A stretch of 64,000 nucleotides of DNA from Roseicyclus salinarum (lineage in GTDB: Bacteria > Pseudomonadota > Alphaproteobacteria > Rhodobacterales > Rhodobacteraceae): contig NZ_JARRSA010000009.1 in the NCBI RefSeq assembly GCF_029624655.1, positions 1-64,000 of the forward strand, in the 5' to 3' direction. Shown here piece by piece: positions 16,860-25,400 of the stretch. The position numbers and the translations under genes were made by a program. Every line of letters starts with the position of its first letter. Within the stretch, counting starts at the first letter, position 1. The notes beneath the pieces were generated by a model. That model made no database searches. It was not told where the DNA came from and saw only the letters and a program-made list of their open reading frames with translations.

Positions 16860-17692
16860 GGACGGCGTTCCACGCCGCTCTCGAAGCCTGCGCGCACGGC
16901 CGCTTCCGCCGCCGCGGCAAGCGCCTTCCTGTCGCCGAAGTCCGCGACGCGCAGGGGGGCGTGGTAGACCACGCGCACCGATCCCTGACGCCGCACCGCC
17001 AGAACCGCAAGCAGGCTCGATCCGAAGCCAGCCCCGCCCCACCAGCCGTAGAAGGACGCAGGCTCTCCGTCCGGGGCCGCGTAGACGATGCTGACCGGCT
17101 GGATCTGCAGCGTCTCGCGCAGGCCCGGCGCGAAGAAGGCCGCGAAAAGCGTCGTGCGGAACGGCAGCACCCGCAAACCGTCGGTCGAGGTGCCCTCGGG
17201 GAAGAACAGAAGCCTGTGCCCCGCCTCCAGCCGCTCGGCGAGAAGCCTCGCCTGCCGCGCGGCGTCGGCCCTGTCGCGCCGGATGAAGACGGTCCCCGTC
17301 CCCCGCGCCAGCCAGCCGATCCCGCCCCAGCCCGCGACCTCGTCCTTCGCCACGAAGTAGAGGCGCTTGGAGGCATTCAGCACGAAGATGTCGAGCCAGC
17401 TCACATGGTTGGCCACGTAGGCGCCCATGCCGCGCATCGGCCGGCCCTCCACCCGGAGGGTCAGGCCGAAGAGGCGGCAGGCCGCGCGGCACACGCCTTG
17501 CGTGATCCACGGCGTCACCGGCCGCTCCGCGCCCCAGACCATGCGCTCGGCCGGACGCAGAAGCAGCAGAAGCGGAAAGCCCGTGGCCAGCAGGAGCAGC
17601 AGCGGCGCGGCCCGCCGCGCTGCCCTGAGCCTGTCGCGCAACGACAGCCGGGGCGGGTCCGGCGGCGGCGCGCCGTCCCATGTCATGCTCAT
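16856..17692 (-). CDS. olsA: Lyso-ornithine lipid O-acyltransferase (PlsC-like), OlsA
   Basis: A 278-residue membrane-bound acyltransferase of the PlsC family. A hydrophobic N-terminal helix (about 25-45) precedes the catalytic motif NHVSWLD (HxxxxD). The acceptor motif FFPEGTSTDG follows. It overlaps the upstream N-acyltransferase gene as ATGA, which marks it as OlsA: it adds the second acyl chain to lyso-ornithine lipid. Ornithine lipids are phosphorus-free membrane lipids used widely by Rhodobacteraceae. The stop overlaps that of the ThiE-like gene on the other strand by four bases. Confidence 0.88.
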   Translation of the reverse strand: MSMTWDGAPPPDPPRLSLRDRLRAARRAAPLLLLLATGFPLLLLLRPAERMVWGAERPVTPWITQGVCRAACRLFGLTLRVEGRPMRGMGAYVANHVSWLDIFVLNASKRLYFVAKDEVAGWGGIGWLARGTGTVFIRRDRADAARQARLLAERLEAGHRLLFFPEGTSTDGLRVLPFRTTLFAAFFAPGLRETLQIQPVSIVYAAPDGEPASFYGWWGGAGFGSSLLAVLAVRRQGSVRVVYHAPLRVADFGDRKALAAAAEAAVRAGFESGVERRP

Positions 17693-18480
17693 GCGCGGCC
17701 CTCGCGCGCCAGCGCGCGGTCGCGCGCGTAGATCGCCCTGTGCCGGTCCGACATCCGCGCGACGTCCATCACGAGGCAGACGTCGATGCAGTTGAACGGA
17801 ACGTCCACGAACGCGCCCTGCCCGACGAAGCCGCCGAGCCGCAGATAGGCCTTGATGAGCGCGGGCGTGGCACGGATCGCCGCGGGACGGTCGAGATCGG
17901 CCTCGGCGACCAGGTCCATGCGCTGGAAGCCCTCGGGGCGGGCGCGCGGCCGGATGTCCTGCGGCGCGAGATGCCGGTGATGCAGGAGCGACAGGGGGGC
18001 CGCAAGCGGCGCGGGATCGGTGCCGTGGAAGCTTGCCACGCCGAACATCACCTCGATCCCGTGCGTCGAGATGTAGTCCGCCAGCCCGTTCCAGAGATGC
18101 ATCATCGCCGTCCCGCCCCGGTAGTGGGGATGCAGGCAGGACCGGCCAAGCTCCAGAAGCCTGCGCCCGGACGCACGCAGGGCCGAGAGGTCGTATTCGT
18201 CCTCGGAATAGAACTGGCCCGCGGCCTCGGCCTGCACGGCACGCATGAGGCGATAGACGCCCACCACGCGGTCGCCCTCGGCGCGGCGGGTGTCGCGCAG
18301 GAGCAGGTGGTCGAAATGGGGGTCGAAGCGGTCGGCCTCGAGGCGGGCGGCGTGATCGACGAGCGGCCCGTCGCCGCCAAGCTCCTCGACAAAGACGGCG
18401 TAGCGCAGTCGCTGGGCCTCGCGGACCTCGGCCTCGTCCGCGGCGAGGCGCAGCTCGAAATGGGAATCGTCGATGTGCAT
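17689..18480 (-). CDS. olsB: Ornithine-acyl-ACP N-acyltransferase, OlsB
   Basis: A 263-residue GNAT-like protein of the OlsB/PF13444 type. It contains LRYAVFVEELGGDG near residue 25 and ELGRSCLHPHYRGGTAMMHLWNGL near residue 110, then GVASFHGTDP. OlsB joins a 3-hydroxyacyl chain from acyl carrier protein to ornithine, the first step to ornithine lipid, and OlsA (overlapping downstream gene) completes it. The ATG at 18480 is the only good start. A CtrA-type site lies 128 bases upstream. Confidence 0.9.
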   Translation of the reverse strand: MHIDDSHFELRLAADEAEVREAQRLRYAVFVEELGGDGPLVDHAARLEADRFDPHFDHLLLRDTRRAEGDRVVGVYRLMRAVQAEAAGQFYSEDEYDLSALRASGRRLLELGRSCLHPHYRGGTAMMHLWNGLADYISTHGIEVMFGVASFHGTDPAPLAAPLSLLHHRHLAPQDIRPRARPEGFQRMDLVAEADLDRPAAIRATPALIKAYLRLGGFVGQGAFVDVPFNCIDVCLVMDVARMSDRHRAIYARDRALAREGRA

Positions 18481-18607
18481 CCGCCAGCCCGTTGCCGCGC
18501 CCCTTCCAGCAGGTGGCGCAGATCGCCTCGCGATCGGGGTTAGCCGCGCGCCTGCCGCGATGCAAGCGGCGCCTCGGCCGATGCCGTGGACACGGCCGCC
18601 GACCGTT

Positions 18608-18622
18608 TTAAAGCCTTGTTAA
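18608..18622. promoter_or_regulatory. CtrA-type binding site, TTAA-N7-TTAA
   Basis: The sequence TTAAAGCCTTGTTAA fits the full CtrA consensus TTAA-N7-TTAA exactly, in a window where AT runs are rare. It lies in the 228-base gap between olsB (start 128 bases to the left, minus strand) and the 3' end of DUF3553, and about 300 bases upstream of chpT on the plus strand. olsB is the nearest gene it could control. Confidence 0.6.
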
Positions 18623-18708
18623 CCTTCCTCGCGGTAGGCAGGCTTTTCAAGGGGTCCGGCCGCCATCGCCGGGCACAGGGGAACCGGGCGCGGATCGCCC
18701 GCGACGCT

Positions 18709-18873
18709 TCAGGACAGGAATTCGATGATCAGAGTGACGCGCCTTCCGTCGAGGACGACCTTGCCCTCGTTCTCGAAATTAACCGTCAGCCTGCCGCCGA
18801 CGTTGGACTGCACCTGTCCCAGCCCCCAGTCCGGCCGTGCGGGATGGCGCACGAACATGCCCGGCTCCAGCAT
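18709..18873 (-). CDS. DUF3553 protein
   Basis: A 54-residue protein from ATG 18873; an in-frame TTG seven codons upstream would add LSEDLNA. The core MLEPGMFVRHPARPDWGLGQVQS, with GRLTVNFENEGK after it, is the DUF3553 beta-barrel (KOW/CarD-like layout) found in short alphaproteobacterial proteins and at the end of some UvrD-type helicases. Function is unknown; the fold suggests nucleic-acid or protein contact. It is divergent from chpT, with about 48 bases between the starts. Confidence 0.8.
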   Translation of the reverse strand: MLEPGMFVRHPARPDWGLGQVQSNVGGRLTVNFENEGKVVLDGRRVTLIIEFLS

Positions 18874-18921
18874 CGCGTTCAGATCTTCGGACAATGGACC
18901 CCCGGCCGGTTGGAGCGCGTG

Positions 18922-19545
18922 ATGGATGACAGGATGCATCCCGAACCGCAGAGCCTTGCGGACCTCGTGGGGTCGCGGCTCTGCCACGATCTAAGTAATC
19001 CCCTCGGCGCGATCGGCAACGGGGTGGAGCTGCTGGAAATGACCGGCGACGCGAAGGGCCCCGAGCTGGAGCTGATCGGCGACGCCGTCGCGGATGCGCT
19101 GGCGCGCGTCCGCTTCTTCCGCCTCGCCTTCGGCCATGCCGGCCCGGACCACATGACCAGCGCGCGCGAGGCGGCGGCGGCGCTCATGGACCTCTATCGC
19201 CGCGCGCGTGTCGCGCCGTCCTGGAAGCCGCAGAACGACCTTCCGCGGCGGCAGGTGAAGCTTGCCTTCCTCATGATGCTCTGCGCCGAGACCGCGCTGC
19301 CGATGGGGGGCGAGGTCGCGCTTACGATGCCCGCGGCCGGCCAATGGTCCCTCGTGGCCGAGGCCGACCGTATCGTGCTGGAGGAGGGATTGTGGGCTGT
19401 CCTGCGCTTCGGGCCCGGCGCGGCGGGCCGTCCGCTTCGCCCCTCCGAGGCGCAGTTCCTCGCCCTCTACGAGACCGCCGGGGTGATGGGCCTCACGGTG
19501 AACTTCGTCCAGGGCGACGGCGTCCTGCGCATCTCGACCGCCTGA
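18922..19545 (+). CDS. chpT: Histidine phosphotransferase ChpT
   Basis: A 207-residue protein of the alphaproteobacterial ChpT family. The first helix carries the phosphorylated histidine in LCHDLSNPLGAIGNG (His22), followed by a second helix (ARVRFFRLAFG). The C-terminal half is a degenerate ATPase-like domain (about 85-207) that does not bind ATP in characterised members. ChpT passes phosphate from the hybrid kinase CckA to CtrA and CpdR, controlling motility, gene transfer agent and cell-cycle genes. TTGGAG lies about 7 bases upstream of the start. It converges with the carbonic anhydrase-like gene, 10 bases away. Confidence 0.9.
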   Translation: MDDRMHPEPQSLADLVGSRLCHDLSNPLGAIGNGVELLEMTGDAKGPELELIGDAVADALARVRFFRLAFGHAGPDHMTSAREAAAALMDLYRRARVAPSWKPQNDLPRRQVKLAFLMMLCAETALPMGGEVALTMPAAGQWSLVAEADRIVLEEGLWAVLRFGPGAAGRPLRPSEAQFLALYETAGVMGLTVNFVQGDGVLRISTA

Positions 19546-19555
19546 GGGGCGCCGT

Positions 19556-20077
19556 CTAGCGCAGCGGCGTCAGGCCGTCGCGGAAGCGCCGCATCCGCTC
19601 GCGGTAATGCGCCGCCGAGGCCAGGAGCCCCGCCCGCGCCGCCTCATCGAGATCGCGCACGACCTTGCCAGGCATCCCCATCACGAGCGATCCGTCCGGG
19701 ATCTCGCGCCCCTCGGGGATCAGCGCGCCCGCCCCCACGAGGCAGCCCGCCCCGATCCGCGCCCCGTTCAGCACCGTGGCGCCCATGCCGATCAGGCTTC
19801 CCTCGCCGATCGTGCAGCCATGCAGCATCGCCTTGTGGCCAATGGTGCAATTCGCGCCGATCGTCAGGGGATAGCCCATGTCGGTGTGGAAGACGCAGTT
19901 CTCCTGCACGTTGGAGCCCTCGCCCACGCGGATGTCCTCGTTGTCGCCCCGCAGCGTCGCGCCGAACCAGACCGAGGCTCCGGCTTCGAGGACGACGCGG
20001 CCGATGACGTTGGCGTCGGGCGCGACCCAGGTGTCGGGGTCGATCCGGGGGGCGATGCCGTCGAGCGCGTAGATCAT
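19556..20077 (-). CDS. Gamma-class carbonic anhydrase family protein
   Basis: A 173-residue left-handed beta-helix protein. Hexapeptide repeats run through [19 protein letters not shown]. The zinc-type histidines are in [12 protein letters not shown] and GHKAMLHGC. The Arg in [11 protein letters not shown] is also conserved. Members act as carbonic anhydrases or as YrdA/PaaY-like proteins of unknown activity. The ATG overlaps the gmk stop (ATGA). Confidence 0.9.
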   Translation of the reverse strand: MIYALDGIAPRIDPDTWVAPDANVIGRVVLEAGASVWFGATLRGDNEDIRVGEGSNVQENCVFHTDMGYPLTIGANCTIGHKAMLHGCTIGEGSLIGMGATVLNGARIGAGCLVGAGALIPEGREIPDGSLVMGMPGKVVRDLDEAARAGLLASAAHYRERMRRFRDGLTPLR

Positions 20078-20745
20078 GGCGTGGCGCCCTCCTCGAACTG
20101 GTCGTGAAGCGTGCGGACATGTGCGGCGAGGCCCGGTTGCTGCTCGCGCCGTAGCCGCTCGGCCGTGACGATGGTGCGCAGTTTCTCGAACGTCGCGTCG
20201 AGATCGTCGTTCACGAGGACGTAGTCGTAGCCGTCCCAATGGCTGATCTCGTCCCAGCTGCGCTGCATCCGCTTGGCGATCACGTCGGGCCCGTCCTGCC
20301 CGCGGCTGACCAGCCTTCGGTGCAGTTCGGGGATCGAGGGCGGCAGGATGAAGATCGACAGCGTATGACGCCCAAGGACCGAGTTGCGGATCTGCTGGGC
20401 GCCCTGCCAGTCGATGTCGAACAGCACGTCGCGCCCGGCCTCGATCGCGGCGCGCACGGGCGCAACGGGGGAGCCGTAGAAATTCCCGAAGACATGCGCG
20501 TGTTCCAGCATCGCGCCGTCCGCCACCAGCTTCTTGAACTCCGCCTCGCCGAGGAAATGGTAATGCTCGCCGTCGGCCTCTCCGGGACGCGGCGCGCGCG
20601 TGGTGGCCGAAACCGAGAACCTGAGCGAGGGGTCCCAGTCCATGAGCCGCCGCGCCAGCGTCGACTTGCCCGCGCCCGAGGGCGAGGACAGGATGATCAG
20701 AAGTCCCCGCCTCGGGGGGATGGGCGCGTCGACAGGCATGTTCAT
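20074..20745 (-). CDS. gmk: Guanylate kinase
   Basis: A 223-residue kinase. The P-loop [10 protein letters not shown] lies at residues 20-29. GMP-binding residues are in [13 protein letters not shown] and GEHYHFL. The lid and core include [21 protein letters not shown] and SIFILPPS. It converts GMP to GDP with ATP. It is coupled by ATGA overlaps to the YicC nuclease gene upstream and the carbonic anhydrase-like gene downstream. The yicC-gmk pairing is widespread in proteobacteria. Confidence 0.97.
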   Translation of the reverse strand: MNMPVDAPIPPRRGLLIILSSPSGAGKSTLARRLMDWDPSLRFSVSATTRAPRPGEADGEHYHFLGEAEFKKLVADGAMLEHAHVFGNFYGSPVAPVRAAIEAGRDVLFDIDWQGAQQIRNSVLGRHTLSIFILPPSIPELHRRLVSRGQDGPDVIAKRMQRSWDEISHWDGYDYVLVNDDLDATFEKLRTIVTAERLRREQQPGLAAHVRTLHDQFEEGATP

Positions 20746-21611
20746 TCCACGTTCTGGACCTGTTCGCGGGTCTGGTCGATGGCGAGTTTCAGGTCAAGGC
20801 CGATGGCCGTCAGCGCCGCATCGCCCGACTTGGAGCACAGCGTGTTGGCCTCGCGGTTGAACTCCTGCATCAGGAAGTCGAGCTTCCGGCCCACGGGCCC
20901 GCCGGCCGCGAGCAGGTCGCGCACGGCGCCGACATGGGCGCGCAGGCGATCGAGTTCTTCCGTCACGTCCGATTTCACCGCAAGAAGCGCGAGCTCCTGC
21001 GCGACGCGTCCTTCGTCGAGATCGGCGGTGTCGAGGATCTTGCGGACGTTGGCGCGGAACGTCTCGGCCTGGCTGACCGCGCGCGCCTCGGCGGCGGTGC
21101 CGGCGGCCTCGGTCAGCGCCGCGATGCGCTCGATCTGTGCGGACAGGACCTGCGCGAGGGTGCGCCCCTCCGCCAGCCGCATCGCCGCGAAGGCGTCGAT
21201 CAGGGCGTCGGCCTCGGCGAGAAGCGCCTCGGCCTCGGGCAGCTCGGGTGCGGCGGTGCTGTCGGCCATCCCGCGAAGCGCGAGAATGTCGGCCGGCGAA
21301 GGATGGGCCATCGCCATGCCCCGCGCCTCGGCGGCCGCGCGGATCTGCGTGAGCGCGGCCAGCGCGGCCTCCAGCGCCGCGGCATCGACGCCGGTGGCCG
21401 TGGCGTCCTCCGACCGCGTGGTCCGCAGGCTCACGCTGAGCGATCCGCGCGCGAGGCGGTCGGACAGCCGCTTGCGCAAGGGCGCTTCCAGCGCGCCCAG
21501 CCCATCGGGCAGCCGCAGCCGGATGTCGAGACCGCGCGCGTTGACCGAACGGATCTCCCATGTCCAGCGCAGGCCCGGCGCGGACCCCTCGGCGGTGGCG
21601 TATCCCGTCAT
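20742..21611 (-). CDS. YicC-family endoribonuclease
   Basis: About 289 residues from ATG 21611. The N-terminal segment MTGYATAEG, with [18 protein letters not shown], is the YicC_N domain. The C-terminal segment [22 protein letters not shown], with [21 protein letters not shown], is the DUF1732 domain that holds the acidic metal site. Characterised members are metal-dependent endoribonucleases (E. coli YicC, B. subtilis YloC). Homologues often start a few residues earlier with (M/I)xSMT, and here that position is ATC, so ATG is preferred. The stop overlaps the gmk start. Confidence 0.92.
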   Translation of the reverse strand: MTGYATAEGSAPGLRWTWEIRSVNARGLDIRLRLPDGLGALEAPLRKRLSDRLARGSLSVSLRTTRSEDATATGVDAAALEAALAALTQIRAAAEARGMAMAHPSPADILALRGMADSTAAPELPEAEALLAEADALIDAFAAMRLAEGRTLAQVLSAQIERIAALTEAAGTAAEARAVSQAETFRANVRKILDTADLDEGRVAQELALLAVKSDVTEELDRLRAHVGAVRDLLAAGGPVGRKLDFLMQEFNREANTLCSKSGDAALTAIGLDLKLAIDQTREQVQNVE

Positions 21612-21790
21612 GGAGGCGATGGCCCCGGCGCCCTCCGGTTCGTTAACCACTTGAAAACTCTCCCCCTGCCCGTCGCATTCGAACGACGTTATTAAGGATT
21701 GGGAAAGCAAAACCACGACAGGGTCAACCCGAGCCACGAGCCCCGAGCCTCTGGCCCGGCCCTGTCCCGATACCGAACGGAGGCCATGCC

Positions 21791-22516
21791 ATGAACGGAC
21801 CCATCTCGAACGCCCCGGCCGAATGCCGGCTCGACCGGATCGTGAACGATCTCGCGCTGCGCTCGGCGATCGCCTACTGGGACAGCCTCAGGGGCAAGCG
21901 GCTGGTCCCGGCGCGCATGGCGCTCGACCCGGCGGACCTGCGGCCGATCCTGCGGCAGTCCGCGATCCTGGAGAATCCGCGCCCCGGCACCCTGCGCATC
22001 CGACTGGGCGGCGCGCGGATCAGCGCGCTGATGGGGATGGAGGTGCGCGGCCTGCCGCTCAGGGCGCTGTTCGATCTCGCCGATCGCGGGCGTATCACCG
22101 CCGAGGTCGAGCGGGCGCTCGAGGAGCCCTCGATCCTTTTGCTCGACGTGGTGTCGCCCGCGCCCCGCCACCAGGGCCAGGAGGTCTTCGCCACCCAGAT
22201 CGCGATCCTGCCGATGACGGACCGGGACTACTCGATCTCCCGCGCGCTCTACGTGATGGGGGCCCTGCGCGGCGCGGACGGCACCCAGGCGGAGGACATG
22301 GCCGAGATGCCGCAGCGCTGGAGCGTGGCGCGGGTGGAGCATGTGCCGGTGCGCGTCGGCGTGCCCGTCCTAACGCCCGGAGCGGCCGACCTGCGGCGCG
22401 CGGCGCCTGAACGCCCCCAAGAGACCCACGCGCAGGACGCCGACGAGGACGCCGTCGAGGCGCGCGGTCCGATGGCGCGCGCCCGTTTCCGGGTGATCGA
22501 GGGCGGGCTCGCCTGA
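21791..22516 (+). CDS. PAS_5 domain protein
   Basis: A 241-residue cytoplasmic protein. Residues about 20-170 match the PAS_5 (PF07310) layout: AYWDSLRGKRLVPARMALDPADLRPIL, then a beta sheet with TLRIRLGGARISALMGMEVRGLPL. The last 50 residues are charged, rich in Glu, Ala and Arg, and probably disordered. PAS_5 proteins are nearly confined to alphaproteobacteria. Caulobacter MopJ is one that acts on the CtrA/cell-cycle system, but no role can be assigned here. It starts divergently from the YicC gene and converges on the DAHP synthase gene with an 18-base gap. Confidence 0.82.
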   Translation: MNGPISNAPAECRLDRIVNDLALRSAIAYWDSLRGKRLVPARMALDPADLRPILRQSAILENPRPGTLRIRLGGARISALMGMEVRGLPLRALFDLADRGRITAEVERALEEPSILLLDVVSPAPRHQGQEVFATQIAILPMTDRDYSISRALYVMGALRGADGTQAEDMAEMPQRWSVARVEHVPVRVGVPVLTPGAADLRRAAPERPQETHAQDADEDAVEARGPMARARFRVIEGGLA

Positions 22517-22534
22517 GCCCGCCCGCGCGGGCCC

Positions 22535-23938
22535 TCAGCCCGCCGCCCGCAGCGCCTCGCGGCTTTTCTGAAGCTCCTCGGCCACGAGGAACGCCAGTTC
22601 CAGCGACTGCGAGGCGTTCAGGCGCGGGTCGCAGGCGGTGTGATAGCGCGAGGACAGATCCTCGTCCGTGAGCGCGCGCATCCCTCCGGTGCACTCGGTC
22701 ACGTCCTTGCCCGTCATCTCGAAATGCACCCCGCCGGGCACGGTGCCCTCGGCGCGGTGGATCGCGAAGAATTCCTGCACTTCGCGCAGGATCGAATCGA
22801 AGGGCCGCGTCTTGTAGCCCGTGGACGACTTGATGACGTTGCCGTGCATCGGATCGCAGGACCAAAGCACCTTCGCGCCCTCCGCCTCGACCGTGCGGAT
22901 CAGGCGCGGCAGGTGGTCGCCGACCTTGCCCGCGCCGAAACGGGCGATCAGCGTCAGGCGCCCTGCCTCGTTCGCAGGGTTCAGCTTTGCCATCAGGACC
23001 TTGAGGTCCTCCTCGGTGGTGGTCGGGCCGCATTTCAGGCCAATGGGGTTCTGCACGCCGCGGCAGAACTCGACATGCGCGCCGTCGGGCTGCCGCGTGC
23101 GGTCGCCGATCCAGATCATGTGCCCCGAGCCCGCCAGCCACTTGCCCGACGTGCTGTCGAGACGGCACAGCGCCTCCTCGTATTCCAGCAGAAGCGCCTC
23201 GTGGCTGGTGTAGAAATCCACCGTGGACAGCTCGTGGTTCGTCTCGCCGGTCAGCCCCGCCGCGGCCATGAAGTCGAGCGCGTCCTGGATGCGGTTCGCA
23301 ATCTCGCGGTAGCGCTCGGCGTCGTCGCTGTCGGTGAAGCCGAGCGTCCAGGAATGCACCCGGTGGATGTCGGCGAAACCACCCGTCGAGAAGGCGCGCA
23401 GCAGGTTCAGCGAGGCCGCGGCCTGCGTGTAGGCCTGCAGCATCCGGCGCGGATCGGGCATCCGGGCCTCCAGCGTGGGCGCGATGTCGTTGATGATGTC
23501 GCCCTTGTAGGACGGCATCTCGACGCCGCCGACCATCTCCATCGGGGCCGAGCGCGGCTTGGCGAACTGCCCGGCCATGCGGCCGACCTTCACCACGGGC
23601 ACCTTAGCGCCGTAGGTCAGGACCATCGCCATCTGCAGCATCACCTTGAAGGTGTCGCGAATCGTGTCGGCCGAGAACTCGGCAAAGCTTTCGGCGCAGT
23701 CGCCGCCCTGCAGCAGGAACGCCTCGCCCCGGCTGGCGGCCGCAAGCTCGGCCTTCAGGCGCCGCGCCTCGCCCGCGAAGACGAGCGGCGGATATTTCGA
23801 AAGCTGGGCCTCGGCCTCGGCCAGCGCCGCGGCGTCGGGATAGTCCGGCATCTGGATGCGCGGCTTCGCGCGCCAGTCCGTCTTGGTCCAGCTTCCGGTC
23901 GAGGTTCCGGTCGTTGTCCTTGCTGTTGCGGCGGTCAT
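22535..23938 (-). CDS. 3-Deoxy-7-phosphoheptulonate synthase, class II (plant type)
   Basis: A 467-residue enzyme of the AroF-II group. Signatures include [78 protein letters not shown] and [11 protein letters not shown]. It joins phosphoenolpyruvate and erythrose 4-phosphate as the first step of the shikimate pathway; aroB and aroK sit 36 kb away in this window. The first 20 residues (Thr/Ala-rich) are poorly conserved. It is divergent from the GlxA-like regulator, with a 178-base space between. Confidence 0.95.
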   Translation of the reverse strand: MTAATARTTTGTSTGSWTKTDWRAKPRIQMPDYPDAAALAEAEAQLSKYPPLVFAGEARRLKAELAAASRGEAFLLQGGDCAESFAEFSADTIRDTFKVMLQMAMVLTYGAKVPVVKVGRMAGQFAKPRSAPMEMVGGVEMPSYKGDIINDIAPTLEARMPDPRRMLQAYTQAAASLNLLRAFSTGGFADIHRVHSWTLGFTDSDDAERYREIANRIQDALDFMAAAGLTGETNHELSTVDFYTSHEALLLEYEEALCRLDSTSGKWLAGSGHMIWIGDRTRQPDGAHVEFCRGVQNPIGLKCGPTTTEEDLKVLMAKLNPANEAGRLTLIARFGAGKVGDHLPRLIRTVEAEGAKVLWSCDPMHGNVIKSSTGYKTRPFDSILREVQEFFAIHRAEGTVPGGVHFEMTGKDVTECTGGMRALTDEDLSSRYHTACDPRLNASQSLELAFLVAEELQKSREALRAAG

Positions 23939-24116
23939 GGCAGGCCTCCTATGGCGTCTCGAGGAGCGTCTATACGCGAGCCGTCACGGCGGGCCAATCC
24001 CGCAATTCGGGAGCGACGGGGATTGCTCTCGCTTGGAAATGGTGCTTTCCGTGGAAAACCATTGGAAAGAACCAGTCCGCCACGGCGGTCGGGCCCCAAA
24101 GCACGGACGACACACC

Positions 24117-25112
24117 ATGGCCGAACCGATGCGGCGAACCACCGGCGAAAGCCAACCGCGACGCTTCGTGTTCGTCCTGCTCGACCAGTTCACCATGCTG
24201 TGCTTCTCCAGCGCCGTCGAGGCGCTCAGGATCGCCAACCGCATGTCGGGACAGGAGCTTTATTCCTGGCGTCTCGTGGGCGAAGGCGGCGACGTCGCGT
24301 GGTGTTCGGCCGGGATCGGCTTCCGGCTCGATGGCGACCTCGAGGAGATATCGCGCGACGACACGGTGCTCGTGTGCGGCGGGATCGACGTCGGGGCGGC
24401 CACCACGCGCCGGGTCATAAGCTGGCTCCGGCGCGAGGCGCGCAAGGGGGCGGCGATGGGCGGGCTGTGCACGGCGGGCTATTCGCTGGCCAAGGCCGGG
24501 CTTCTCGACGGCAGGCGCGCGACCATCCACTGGGAAAACCAGGACAGTTTCTCCGAAGAGTTCCCGGACGTGATCCTGACGAAGTCGGTCTTCGTGATCG
24601 ACGGCAACCGCATCACCACGGCGGGCGGCACCGCGTCAATCGACCTGATGCTGAAGATCATCGCGGACGAACATGGCGAGGACCTCGCCAATCTCGTCGC
24701 CGACCAGCTCATCTACACGTCCATCCGCACCGACCAGGACACCCAGCGGCTGTCGATCCCGACCCGCATCGGCGTCCGCCACCCAAAGCTCGGGCAGGTC
24801 ATCCGCATGATGGAGCAGAACATCGAGGACCCGATCAGCCCCGCGCAGCTGGCCAAGGAAGTCTCGATGTCCACGCGCCAGCTGGAACGGCTGTTCCGGC
24901 GCTACCTCAACCGAAGCCCCAAGCGCTACTACATGGAGCTTCGGCTGGCCAAGGCGCGGAACCTGCTGATGCAGACCGACATGAGCGTCATCAACGTGGC
25001 GCTGGCCTGCGGCTTCGCGTCGCCGTCGCATTTCTCCAAGTGCTACAGGGCGCATTACGACACCACCCCCTACCGCGAACGCGGCAGCCACGCCGCGCGC
25101 GTGAAGGCCTGA
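24117..25112 (+). CDS. GlxA-type AraC regulator (DJ-1/PfpI domain plus AraC helix-turn-helix)
   Basis: A 331-residue regulator. Residues about 15-185 are a class I glutamine amidotransferase-like (DJ-1/PfpI) domain with FVLLDQFTMLCFSSAVEALRIANRM and GGLCTAGYSLAKAGLL. Residues about 225-325 are the AraC DNA-binding domain, including SPAQLAKEVSMSTRQLERLFRRYLNRSP and VALACGFASPSHFSKCYRAHY. The closest known group includes GbdR, CdhR and ArgR, which sense betaine, carnitine or arginine. No catabolic genes stand beside it. The ATG at 24117 is chosen because the upstream in-frame codons are unconserved. Confidence 0.88.
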   Translation: MAEPMRRTTGESQPRRFVFVLLDQFTMLCFSSAVEALRIANRMSGQELYSWRLVGEGGDVAWCSAGIGFRLDGDLEEISRDDTVLVCGGIDVGAATTRRVISWLRREARKGAAMGGLCTAGYSLAKAGLLDGRRATIHWENQDSFSEEFPDVILTKSVFVIDGNRITTAGGTASIDLMLKIIADEHGEDLANLVADQLIYTSIRTDQDTQRLSIPTRIGVRHPKLGQVIRMMEQNIEDPISPAQLAKEVSMSTRQLERLFRRYLNRSPKRYYMELRLAKARNLLMQTDMSVINVALACGFASPSHFSKCYRAHYDTTPYRERGSHAARVKA

Positions 25113-25124
25113 GGCAAGCGGCCG

Positions 25125-25400
25125 TCAGCCGTCGGTCACGCGGGCGCGGCGTCCGCCCCGCCGCCGTCCCGGGGGCGGGGCGTCCATACCGCCCGCAAGC
25201 ACCGCGCGCATCGGATGCCCGGCGGGCGCGTCCGCATGGCGCGCCAGAAGCGTCTCGATAAACGGGCGCGGATCGGCGGCCTCCACGCTCAGCGCCCAGT
25301 CCACGAAGATCGACCGGCATTCGGCCTCGGTGATGCCCTCGATGTTGAAGGCCTCCCGGATCAGGCCCTTGGGGTCGGCGGGGTCATGTGTCTGGGGCAT
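25125..25400 (-). CDS. Conserved hypothetical protein with Arg-rich tail, overlapping glnE
   Basis: A 91-residue protein from ATG 25400. An acidic helical part (LIREAFNIEGITEAECRSIF, then VDWALSVEA) is followed by a Pro/Gly/Arg-rich basic tail (PPPGRRRGGRRARV). I do not recognise a family. Its start lies 17 bases inside the 3' end of glnE on the same strand, so it is co-expressed with the adenylyltransferase. It converges on the GlxA-type gene with a 12-base gap. Confidence 0.7.
   Translation of the reverse strand: MPQTHDPADPKGLIREAFNIEGITEAECRSIFVDWALSVEAADPRPFIETLLARHADAPAGHPMRAVLAGGMDAPPPGRRRGGRRARVTDG

Noticed and set aside
18776-18784. Second CtrA site (ATTAACC).
   Set aside because: Only one TTAA half is present; no TTAA at the seven-base spacing.
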